This document shows, one piece after another, positions 1-5,290 of a DNA stretch of 8,716 nucleotides (within the stretch, counting starts at the first letter, position 1; each line of letters begins with the position of its first letter). The notes beneath the pieces are model-generated. The model worked only from the letters and a program-made list of their open reading frames with translations. It did no database searches and was not told the DNA's origin. The stretch is from Planctomycetota bacterium. GTDB lineage: Bacteria > Planctomycetota > SZUA-567. The stretch spans positions 1-8,716 of the forward strand of contig JAITKH010000180.1 of NCBI GenBank assembly GCA_031278535.1, given 5' to 3'. The translations under genes and the position numbers were made by a program.

Positions 1-194
1 GACGGGTTATGTCCGCGCGCCAGGCGCGATTCAGGCGATCTGTCGACATGCCCTTCCGCGCAGTCCATTCTCTTAGATAAATTATGTGTCTCTATTTTCA
101 TTGGCGGTCCGTTGCGCAATCCGCTGTCTTGATTTTCCGGGACGCCATACCCCGCCGCCCCAAAAAATATTCGCCGTTTGCGGGGAAAAATGAA
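1..194. other. AT-richer stretch with no supported gene
   Basis: I see no convincing gene here. The stretch from about 60 to 200 is clearly richer in A and T than the rest of the window, as expected for an intergenic control region. An open frame on the minus strand starts with ATG at 49-47 and runs off the left edge (first residues MSTDRLNRAW), so a divergent gene could begin here. With only 16 codons visible and a GGAAGG sitting too close to the ATG, I cannot support it. CCCCGC (150-155) and GCGGGG (180-185) could pair around an A-rich loop, but the stem is short. Confidence 0.4.
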
Positions 195-223
195 TTGTTG
201 ACGGCATGGCCGGCAGGTATAAT
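195..223 (+). promoter_or_regulatory. Sigma70-like promoter for the TSCPD gene
   Basis: A perfect TATAAT lies at 218-223. Two -35 choices are visible: TTGTTG at 195-200 with an ideal 17-nt spacer, or the better-matching TTGACG at 198-203 with a short 14-nt spacer. Transcription would begin near 230, giving a leader of roughly 37 nt before the GTG at 267. The promoter lies inside the longer open frame that begins at ATG 84, which argues against that upstream start. Confidence 0.6.
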
Positions 224-266
224 AGGGAAGCTCTTTCAATGGGGTGTTCAGGGCGAGGGAACGCGG

Positions 267-536
267 GTGGTTGAGAAGACGGTCATCATCCCGGAGAACG
301 TCTGTTCCACTAGCATCCTGGTGGAGACGGAAGACGGCGTCATCCGCGGCGTCGCCTTCGAAAACGGCTGCGACGGCAATGGCAAGGCCCTGGGCCGCCT
401 GCTTCGGGGCATGGAGGTGGAGGAGGCAATCCGGCGCCTGCGCGGCGTCGCCTGCGAAGACAAGGGCACTTCCTGCGCCGATCAGTTGGCTCTTGGTTTG
501 CAAAACCTGTTGCCGGACGGGAAGGAGGGCGGCTGA
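267..536 (+). CDS. Small TSCPD-domain protein (TIGR03905-like)
   Basis: An 89-residue protein consisting of essentially one TSCPD domain, named after a motif in the C-terminal region of some vitamin B12-dependent ribonucleotide reductases. Stand-alone copies are known as a family (TIGR03905 type), but their function is not established. Four cysteines, C13, C35, C63 and C70, sit at the family positions: PENVCS near the N-terminus, GGC-like NGCDGN at 33-38, then C63 and TSCADQLA at 68-75, where Ala replaces the usual Pro of TSCPD. They suggest metal binding, which is inference. I chose GTG 267 because GAGG at 255-258 lies 8 nt upstream, the promoter is at 195-223, and the result has the family's usual length of about 80-90 residues. 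The frame stays open back to ATG 84, but those codons look non-coding. The gene stands alone on its transcript, except perhaps for the weak frame at 540. Confidence 0.85.
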   Translation: MVEKTVIIPENVCSTSILVETEDGVIRGVAFENGCDGNGKALGRLLRGMEVEEAIRRLRGVACEDKGTSCADQLALGLQNLLPDGKEGG

Positions 537-539
537 GGC

Positions 540-764
540 ATGAACGGAACCGGATCGGGAGGGCGGAGACGGAAAGCCTCGAATCGCTTCGCCCGCCACC
601 GGATGGTACGCGACAGCAGTTTCCGGGGCCGCGCCTGGAATTTCTTCATGGCAGTCGCCGGCGGCCGCGATCACTTCCGGTCGCTCCCGGGGCCGGTGTC
701 CCTCCCGGAGAAGCATCGCGTCAGGGCGCCGGGCGAGCCGTTTCACCAGCATGGCGGTGCGTGA
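540..764 (+). CDS. Doubtful small basic hypothetical protein
   Basis: A 74-codon open frame starts 3 nt after the TSCPD stop, with AAGGAGGG at 521-528 as a rather distant (11 nt) ribosome binding site. The product is Arg-rich (RRRK at 9-12 and many further Arg and His) and resembles no family I know. About 80 percent of its codons end in G or C, similar to the real genes here, which slightly favours coding; random open frames in GC-rich DNA can show the same. It ends 30 nt before the convergent proS stop. The whole 537-794 gap contains only modest stem-loops (684-710 with one bulge, and 744-759), neither followed by a T-run, so no intrinsic terminator for either converging unit is evident. 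It could equally be just the convergent intergenic gap. Confidence 0.3.
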   Translation: MNGTGSGGRRRKASNRFARHRMVRDSSFRGRAWNFFMAVAGGRDHFRSLPGPVSLPEKHRVRAPGEPFHQHGGA

Positions 765-794
765 GGGGCGCGGGGGCCATGTTCCGGTCTTCCC

Positions 795-2327
795 CTAATA
801 TGCCTTGGCGAAGGGAACCCGTCCCTTCGAGTCGCCGCCGCACACCACGCACTTCCCCCTTCCCGCCTCCTCCCGATCCAGGGGAATGCAGCGGATGGTT
901 ACGGACAGTTCTTCCGCCGCCCGATCCTCGCAGGCCTGGTTTCCGCACCAGTGGCCGAGAGCGAAGCCGCCGTGGATTTCCGGTTTTTCCGGATTGGCCG
1001 GGGTGAAGAAACGCCGGAAGTCCCCGTAGTCGTCGATTTCCCGGCAATGCGCGTCGAGGAAGGCCTTGGCCCGGGCGAAAAGGCCGTCCTGCATCTCCTT
1101 GAGCGTTGCGGGAAGGGAGGCGAGAAATTCCTCCCGGGCCTGGCTGTATTTTTCCCGGGGCGGCCGATCGCGGCGGGCGGCGAAAACGGCGTCCTTGGCG
1201 ATGTCGCGGGGACCGATCTCGATGCGGATCGGAACTCCCTTCCGTACCCACTCCCATCCTTTCTCGCCCGCATTCATGTCGCGGGAATCGACGACGGCCA
1301 GGAGTTTTCCTTCGTTCCAGGGCGAGCCGAGGCGGCGAATGGACTCCGCCAGGGCATTGGCGTAGGCCAGGACCGTTTCGCGCTCGGCCGCGTCCCGGAA
1401 GATCGGGAGAATGGCGGCGTGGGCCGGGGCCAGGCGCGGCGGCATGACCACGCCGTCGTCGTCGCCGTGGGTCATGACGGCGGCGCCGACAAGGCGAGTG
1501 GAGACGCCCCAGGAAGTTGTCCAGGCGTATTCCTCCTTCCCTTCCCGCGACTGGTAGACAATCCCCGAAGCCCGGGCGAAATTCTGTCCCATGTAGTGGC
1601 TGGTGCCGGCCTGCAGCGCCTTCCGGTCCTGCATCATGGCCTCGATGCACATGGTCTCGACCGCGCCGGGGAAACGCTGCCCGGAGGTCTTGACGCCGGC
1701 GATGATCGGGACGGCCAGATACTCTTCGGCCAGCCGGGCGTATATGCCGAGGATTTTCCGGGTTTCCTCCCAGGCTTCCCCGGAAGTTTCATGGACGGTG
1801 TGGCCTTCCTGCCAAAGGAATTCGGATGTCCGGAGAAACAGCCTGGTACGGAGTTCCCAGCGTACGACATTCCCCCACTGGTTGAGAAGAATGGGAAGAT
1901 CGCGATAGGATTGCACCCATTTGGCATAGGTGTCGCCGATGATGGTTTCGGAGGTGGGGCGCACAATCAGCGGTTCCTCCAGCTCGCCCGCCGGAACCAG
2001 GCCGCCGTCCGGTCCCGGTTCCAGACGGTGATGCGTGACGACGGCGCATTCCTTCGCGAAGCCTTCGACATGCTTGGCCTCCTTCTCGAGGAAGCTCTTG
2101 GGAATGAAGAGCGGAAAGTAGGCGTTCGAGTGGCCCGAAGCTTTGAGCATGGCGTCGAGGCTCCGCTGGATGTTTTCCCAAAAGGCGTATCCCCAGGGCT
2201 TGATGACCATGCACCCCCTGACCGCGCTTTGTTCGGCCATCCCGGCCATCTTGATTGCCTGCTGATACCATTCGGCGAAATCCTCCCCTCTGGCGGGGGA
2301 AATGGCGTTTGTCCGGTTCCTGGCCAT
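795..2327 (-). CDS. proS: Prolyl-tRNA synthetase, short archaeal/eukaryal-like (type 3) form
   Basis: A cytoplasmic class II aminoacyl-tRNA synthetase of 510 residues that activates proline with ATP and loads it onto tRNA-Pro. It is the form without the inserted editing domain found in the E. coli type. Motif 2 starts at VVRWE (154-158) and continues to EFLWQEGHT (169-177), preceded by RPTSET at 123-128. Motif 3 lies in TTSWGVSTRLVG (270-281), followed by HGDDDGVVMPPRLAP (287-301). The anticodon-binding domain covers about 305-400. A C-terminal zinc-type module carries C461, C466, C493 and C496, and the chain ends in Tyr510, as usual for this subtype. ATG 2327 is chosen because AAGGAGA (2341-2335) sits 7 nt upstream and the family begins here; the frame stays open for 79 further codons that overlap oppF in another frame. 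Last gene of the oppD-oppF-proS run, 53 nt after oppF. Confidence 0.97.
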   Translation of the reverse strand: MARNRTNAISPARGEDFAEWYQQAIKMAGMAEQSAVRGCMVIKPWGYAFWENIQRSLDAMLKASGHSNAYFPLFIPKSFLEKEAKHVEGFAKECAVVTHHRLEPGPDGGLVPAGELEEPLIVRPTSETIIGDTYAKWVQSYRDLPILLNQWGNVVRWELRTRLFLRTSEFLWQEGHTVHETSGEAWEETRKILGIYARLAEEYLAVPIIAGVKTSGQRFPGAVETMCIEAMMQDRKALQAGTSHYMGQNFARASGIVYQSREGKEEYAWTTSWGVSTRLVGAAVMTHGDDDGVVMPPRLAPAHAAILPIFRDAAERETVLAYANALAESIRRLGSPWNEGKLLAVVDSRDMNAGEKGWEWVRKGVPIRIEIGPRDIAKDAVFAARRDRPPREKYSQAREEFLASLPATLKEMQDGLFARAKAFLDAHCREIDDYGDFRRFFTPANPEKPEIHGGFALGHWCGNQACEDRAAEELSVTIRCIPLDREEAGRGKCVVCGGDSKGRVPFAKAY

Positions 2328-2380
2328 GCCGCTTTCTCCTTGCCGCAAAAACGGGAATTGTGCCGTCCGCGCCCCGCTTG

Positions 2381-3475
2381 TCAAACGGTTTTTTCCGATG
2401 CGTCCCGGGCCGGGGCCGATTCGCCCGGCATTCCCGGGACCGACAGCCCCGGCGGCGATCCTTTTCCCGCGCGTGCCGGGGAAGGCGCGCCTTGTCCATA
2501 AAGAAGGCACCTGACCTTCCGGCCGTCGGCCTGGGCGAGAAGCTGGACCTCCGCCTCGCCGCACCGGGGCATGGCCGAGGGGCAGCGGGTGCGGAAACGG
2601 CAGCCTGAAGGGGGCCGATCGGCGCGCGGCACGTCGCCGGAGAGGATGATTCGTCCGCGCCCGGCTCCGGGATCGGGATTGGGAATGGCCGAGAGCAGGG
2701 CGCGGGTATAGGGATGGAGCGGATCGGAAAAGAGGGCGTCGGCGCCGCCTTCCTCCATGAGATGACCCAGGTACATCACCCCTACCCGGTGCGAGAGGTG
2801 TTTCACCACCGCCAGATCGTGGGCGATGAAGAGATAGGCCAGTCCCAGCCGTTCCTGGAGATCGCGCAGCAGATTGATAATCTGCGCCTGGACGGAGACA
2901 TCCAGGGCCGACACCGCCTCGTCGGCGACGATGAATTCCGGCCGGGTGGAAAGCGCTCTTGCCAATCCCACCCGCTGGCGCTGGCCGCCCGAGAATTCGT
3001 GGGGCCAGCGATCCAGGCAGCCGGCGTCGAGGCCGGTCAGGGCAAGCAGGTCGGCCGCCCTGTCGCGCCGCCCGGCGCGGGAGAGATCCGGTTCGTGGAT
3101 GACGAGTCCCTCTTCCACTGTCGCGCCTACCGTCATCCTCGGATTGAGGCTGGAAAACGGATCCTGGAAAACCGGTTGGGCCAGGCGGCGGAAACGCCGC
3201 AACGCCGTTCCCCGCATACTAGTTATATCCACGCCCCGCAAAAGTACCCGGCCGGCCGTGGGGAGTTCCAGGCGCAGGAAAAGGCGGCCGGTGGTACTCT
3301 TTCCGCAGCCTGACTCGCCGACCAGCGAATAGGTTTCGCCCCGGCGGACATGGAGGGTAAGATCGTCCACCGCCCGCACCCTGCCGGTTTCCCGGCCGAA
3401 CAGGCCGGAGCGGATGGGGTAATGCCGGGAAAGGCCCTGGCATTCAATCAGCGGTTCGCCCGGCGTCACGCCCAT
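2381..3475 (-). CDS. oppF: Oligopeptide/dipeptide ABC importer ATP-binding protein, OppF/DppF type
   Basis: The second ATPase of a peptide (Opp/Dpp) import system; it acts on the inner face of the membrane and pairs with OppD. Of 364 residues: Walker A GESGCGKST at 53-61, Q-loop Q104 in FQDPFSSLNPRM, signature SGGQRQR at 162-168, Walker B FIVADE at 181-186 with catalytic E186, D-loop SALD at 189-192 and switch H219. The C-terminal oligopeptide-transporter domain starts with HPYTRALLSAIP (254-265) and has Cys 292, 298, 305 and 323. The residue after the Walker B Glu is Ala187, where this family nearly always has Pro. A Pro/Gly/Ser-rich tail of about 35 residues follows the last domain and is longer than usual. 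ATG 3475 overlaps oppD by 10 nt, with GGAGG at 3484-3480 only 4 nt away. GTG 3469, overlapping the oppD stop as GTGA with 10-nt spacing, is an equally possible start. Substrate cannot be read from the ATPase. Confidence 0.92.
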   Translation of the reverse strand: MGVTPGEPLIECQGLSRHYPIRSGLFGRETGRVRAVDDLTLHVRRGETYSLVGESGCGKSTTGRLFLRLELPTAGRVLLRGVDITSMRGTALRRFRRLAQPVFQDPFSSLNPRMTVGATVEEGLVIHEPDLSRAGRRDRAADLLALTGLDAGCLDRWPHEFSGGQRQRVGLARALSTRPEFIVADEAVSALDVSVQAQIINLLRDLQERLGLAYLFIAHDLAVVKHLSHRVGVMYLGHLMEEGGADALFSDPLHPYTRALLSAIPNPDPGAGRGRIILSGDVPRADRPPSGCRFRTRCPSAMPRCGEAEVQLLAQADGRKVRCLLYGQGAPSPARAGKGSPPGLSVPGMPGESAPARDASEKTV

Positions 3476-4530
3476 GCCGCCTCCGCCGCCGTTTCGGCGA
3501 AGTGGCAGGCCGAATGCCGCCCGCCGCCCCGATCCGCGAGGGGAGGGGCGCTTTCCCGGCAAATTTCCCTCGCTGCGGGGCACCGCGGAGCAAACTTGCA
3601 CCCGGGCGGATACTCCCTCAGGCCGGGTACGTTCCCGGGAATGGCCGCCAGGCGTTCCACCCGGCGATCCAGTCGCGGAATCCCGGCCAGGAGACCGGCG
3701 GTGTAAGGATGGAGCGGCCGTTCGAACAGGTCGGCGACGGCCGCCGTCTCCACTATCTGCCCGGCGTACATCACCGCCGCCCGCCGGGCCAGTTCCGCCA
3801 CCAGCCCCAGGTTATGGGTTATGAAAAGCATGGACATGCCCCGCTCCTCCTGAAGGCGGTTGAGGAGCTCGACTATCTGCGCCTGGATGGTGACGTCGAG
3901 GGCGGTGGTCGGCTCGTCGCACAGCAATACCTCGGGATCGCCCAGAAGCGCCATGGCGATCATGGCCCGCTGCTTCATGCCTCCGGAGAGTTCGTGCGGA
4001 TAGCGCCTGGCGATGCCGGCGGGATCGGGCAGGCCGACCGCAGCCAGGGCGGATTCAATTTTCCCGGCGGTTTCGTCCGGCGAAGCGTCGCCGTTATGGG
4101 CAAGGACGGCCTCGGCCAGCTGGTCGCCAATCCTGTAGACCGGATCGAAGCTGGTCATGGGTTCCTGGAATATCATGGAGATGGCGGCGCCGCGGACGGC
4201 GCGCATTTCCGGTTCGGAAACCCCGGTGAGTTCGCGTCCGGAAAGGCGGACGGTTCCGCCGGCCAGGCGGGCGGGCGGGACGGGGAGAAGCCGCATCAAG
4301 GCGAGACAGGTCACGCTCTTGCCGCAGCCCGACTCGCCCACCAGGGCCAGGGTCTCGCCGCCGTCCACCCGAAAGGACACCCGCTCGACAGCCAGTGCCT
4401 CGGCGCCGTCGGCAAGCCGGAAAGCGACGGACAGGTTCTCCACTTCAAGGCGGGGAGGGGGGACGCGCGGACCGGAAACTCCGGGACCGGCCGATAACGC
4501 CCTTGTGTCGGAAACGGTTTTCCATACCAT
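3466..4530 (-). CDS. oppD: Oligopeptide/dipeptide ABC importer ATP-binding protein, OppD/DppD type
   Basis: The first ATPase of the same peptide importer, forming a heterodimer with OppF under the two permeases. Of 354 residues: Walker A GESGCGKS at 65-72, Q-loop Q122 in FQEPMTSFDP, signature LSGGMKQR at 181-188, Walker B VLLCDE at 201-206, D-loop ALD at 210-212 and switch H239. The C-terminal oligopeptide domain begins at HPYTAGLLAGIP (274-285). Cysteines C311, C317, C324 and C342 form the C-x5-C-x6-C-x(n)-C pattern that holds an iron-sulfur cluster in some structurally studied DppD/OppD proteins; a cluster here is inference. The first 27 residues before RLEVENLSV are a Pro-rich extension. 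ATG 4530 has GGAGA at 4545-4541, 10 nt upstream. It heads the oppD-oppF-proS unit, and its stop overlaps the oppF start. No opp permease or binding-protein gene lies in the window. Confidence 0.93.
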   Translation of the reverse strand: MVWKTVSDTRALSAGPGVSGPRVPPPRLEVENLSVAFRLADGAEALAVERVSFRVDGGETLALVGESGCGKSVTCLALMRLLPVPPARLAGGTVRLSGRELTGVSEPEMRAVRGAAISMIFQEPMTSFDPVYRIGDQLAEAVLAHNGDASPDETAGKIESALAAVGLPDPAGIARRYPHELSGGMKQRAMIAMALLGDPEVLLCDEPTTALDVTIQAQIVELLNRLQEERGMSMLFITHNLGLVAELARRAAVMYAGQIVETAAVADLFERPLHPYTAGLLAGIPRLDRRVERLAAIPGNVPGLREYPPGCKFAPRCPAAREICRESAPPLADRGGGRHSACHFAETAAEAAWA

Positions 4531-4546
4531 AGGATAGCGTTCTCCG

Positions 4547-4567
4547 CCGGCGGGGCGGTCCCGCCGG
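4547..4567 (-). repeat. Perfect 8-bp stem-loop in the oppD leader
   Basis: CCGGCGGG at 4547-4554 is exactly complementary to CCCGCCGG at 4560-4567, with a 5-nt loop. In the oppD transcript this hairpin would lie directly before the GGAGA ribosome binding site (4545-4541), separated from it by a single base, so it could affect translation start. No T-run follows on either strand, so it is not an intrinsic terminator. Short GC hairpins arise easily by chance in such GC-rich DNA. Confidence 0.4.
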
Positions 4568-4580
4568 GTTTGACTGGCCG

Positions 4581-4609
4581 ATTATCGCGGAATCGACCCA
4601 GGCGCACAA
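4581..4609 (-). promoter_or_regulatory. Candidate sigma70-like promoter for oppD-oppF-proS
   Basis: Read on the minus strand, GATAAT (4586-4581) differs from TATAAT at one base and lies exactly 17 nt after TTGTGC (4609-4604), a partial -35 match. Transcription would begin near 4574, leaving a leader of about 44 nt that includes the stem-loop at 4567-4547. The -35 overlaps the ribosome binding site of the divergent gene at 4619. I see no equally good plus-strand promoter for that gene; TTGACT at 4570-4575 has no matching -10 at the right distance. Confidence 0.45.
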
Positions 4610-4618
4610 GAGGCAACC

Positions 4619-4942
4619 GTGAGCGAACCGCCGCTTTCCCCGGAAATCGTCGACCTGGCGCGACTTATCAGGCGTCTCGAGGAAAAGCCCTATGTGGCCA
4701 GGGACGACCGGTACGCCATCCGCCAGGCGAAACTCCGCATTGCCCATTTGGCCTGCCGTTCCGAAAACCTGCCCATGAACCGGGAAACCCTCGCTTTCAT
4801 TCTCGGGCCCGATTCGGAAGAGATTCTCGGGGCCTACGATGCATACCTCGAGCGAACCCAGGCCGTTTCCAGCGAATCGGGCCGGCAGGACAGGCGCCGC
4901 CGGGACGGGCATGCGGACGGTTCGTTCTGGAAGGGCGTCTGA
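4619..4942 (+). CDS. Hypothetical 107-residue protein, unrecognised
   Basis: I do not recognise this protein. It starts with GTG, preceded by AAGAGG (4608-4613) at 5-nt spacing, and its codon use is GC-ending like its neighbours, so it is probably real. Residues 8-80 look mostly alpha-helical and soluble, with charged and leucine-rich segments (IVDLARLIRRLEEKPYVARD, then RYAIRQAKLRIAHLACRSEN) and a short turn containing GPDSEE at 63-68. The last 27 residues are polar and basic (DRRRR at 91-95) and probably disordered. There is no signal peptide, membrane segment or metal-site motif, and only one Cys (C46). It is divergent from oppD, separated by 88 nt, and is followed by a non-coding gap, so it looks monocistronic. 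No function can be assigned. Confidence 0.65.
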   Translation: MSEPPLSPEIVDLARLIRRLEEKPYVARDDRYAIRQAKLRIAHLACRSENLPMNRETLAFILGPDSEEILGAYDAYLERTQAVSSESGRQDRRRRDGHADGSFWKGV

Positions 4943-4953
4943 GAGTGGCTGCC

Positions 4954-4978
4954 CGGGCGGGACATGGTATGCCGCCCG
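4954..4978 (+). repeat. Stem-loop just after the 4619-4942 gene
   Basis: CGGGCGG at 4954-4960 pairs with CCGCCCG at 4972-4978 around an 11-nt loop. It lies 12 nt after the stop of the hypothetical gene, where a transcript end would be expected. It is not followed by a T-run, so an intrinsic terminator is not supported; it might stabilise a 3' end or be chance. Confidence 0.3.
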
Positions 4979-5067
4979 CGGCCGGAAAGTGCGGTTCCCC
5001 CCCCTGGAGGGCGCCGTTTTCACAGGTTCCGGCCGCAATGGGCATAATCGGTTCTGGCGCCAGGTTT

Positions 5068-5093
5068 CCGGCATTGCATGCGGCAATGCGCGG
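5068..5093. repeat. Inverted repeat upstream of the PFOR promoter
   Basis: GCATTGC at 5071-5077 is perfectly complementary to GCAATGC at 5083-5089 across a 5-nt centre. The stem extends by CCG (5068-5070) with CGG (5091-5093) if G5090 bulges, giving 10 pairs. It lies about 60 nt upstream of the PFOR -35 element and is less GC-biased than the other hairpins here. It could be a regulator binding site or an RNA hairpin; nothing decides between these. Confidence 0.35.
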
Positions 5094-5151
5094 CCGGGTT
5101 GTGACGGCGCCGGAAAACAGGGATGCGGTTATGCCGGCGAAATGTTTTTCC

Positions 5152-5179
5152 TTGACGCGGCCGTCGCGGAGAAAATAAT
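5152..5179 (+). promoter_or_regulatory. Sigma70-like promoter for PFOR
   Basis: TTGACG at 5152-5157 (five of six bases match the consensus) is followed after 16 nt by AATAAT at 5174-5179 (five of six). It sits in a locally A-rich patch within GC-rich DNA. Initiation near 5187 would give a leader of about 100 nt before the ATG at 5291. Confidence 0.6.
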
Positions 5180-5201
5180 TGAGAGGTTTGCGGCTTGCTG
5201 A

Positions 5202-5229
5202 CCGATACGCGCCAGCGGCTTCGTATCGG
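5202..5229 (+). promoter_or_regulatory. Hairpin in the PFOR leader, possible regulatory element
   Basis: CCGATACG at 5202-5209 is exactly complementary to CGTATCGG at 5222-5229. Inside it, GCC (5211-5213) can pair with GGC (5217-5219) around an AGC loop, giving an 11-pair stem with a small internal loop. Five T follow at 5238-5242, 8 nt beyond the stem, which is farther than in a standard terminator. It lies between the predicted transcription start and the PFOR start, so it may be an RNA control element, or the eight-base arms may be a protein-binding site. I cannot match it to a known riboswitch or to the Rex or FNR operator patterns. Confidence 0.45.
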
Positions 5230-5290
5230 CGATCGTGTTTTTATGCTTCAGGACATTGTTGCGAGGTTCCTCCAGAAGAAAGGGCATTCC

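Larger units (their letters stand above)
4943..5151. other. Non-coding gap with two stem-loops
   Basis: About 210 nt without a supported gene; the open frames crossing it on both strands have unrelated low-complexity translations. It contains two possible hairpins, listed separately, and a run of eight C at 4997-5004. No tRNA-like cloverleaf, T-box motif or T-run terminator was seen. The segment probably holds the end of the 4619 transcript and the upstream control region of the PFOR gene. Confidence 0.45.

Noticed and set aside
84..266. N-terminal extension of the TSCPD protein to ATG 84
   Set aside because: The TATAAT promoter at 218-223 lies inside it, the added 61 residues resemble no family sequence, and GTG 267 has a well-placed ribosome binding site.
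951..2501. A 516-codon plus-strand open frame opposite proS
   Set aside because: Same in-register codon effect; the minus strand carries the complete, motif-rich prolyl-tRNA synthetase.
2328..2564. Extension of proS by 79 codons upstream of ATG 2327
   Set aside because: It overlaps the oppF 3' end in another frame, is Gly/Arg/Pro-rich noise, and AAGGAGA sits properly before ATG 2327.
3476..3601. Extension of oppF by 42 codons upstream of ATG 3475
   Set aside because: It would overlap oppD by 136 nt and is Arg/Gly/Pro-rich filler; the conserved OppF sequence begins near the ATG at 3475.
4445..5086. Long open frames on both strands across 4445-5178
   Set aside because: Their translations are Arg/Pro/Gly-rich without motifs and overlap the better-supported oppD start and the 4619 gene.
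5202..5242. Leader hairpin plus five T as an intrinsic terminator or attenuator
   Set aside because: The T-run begins 8 nt after the stem instead of directly after it, so a standard terminator is not supported; kept only as a possible regulatory hairpin.
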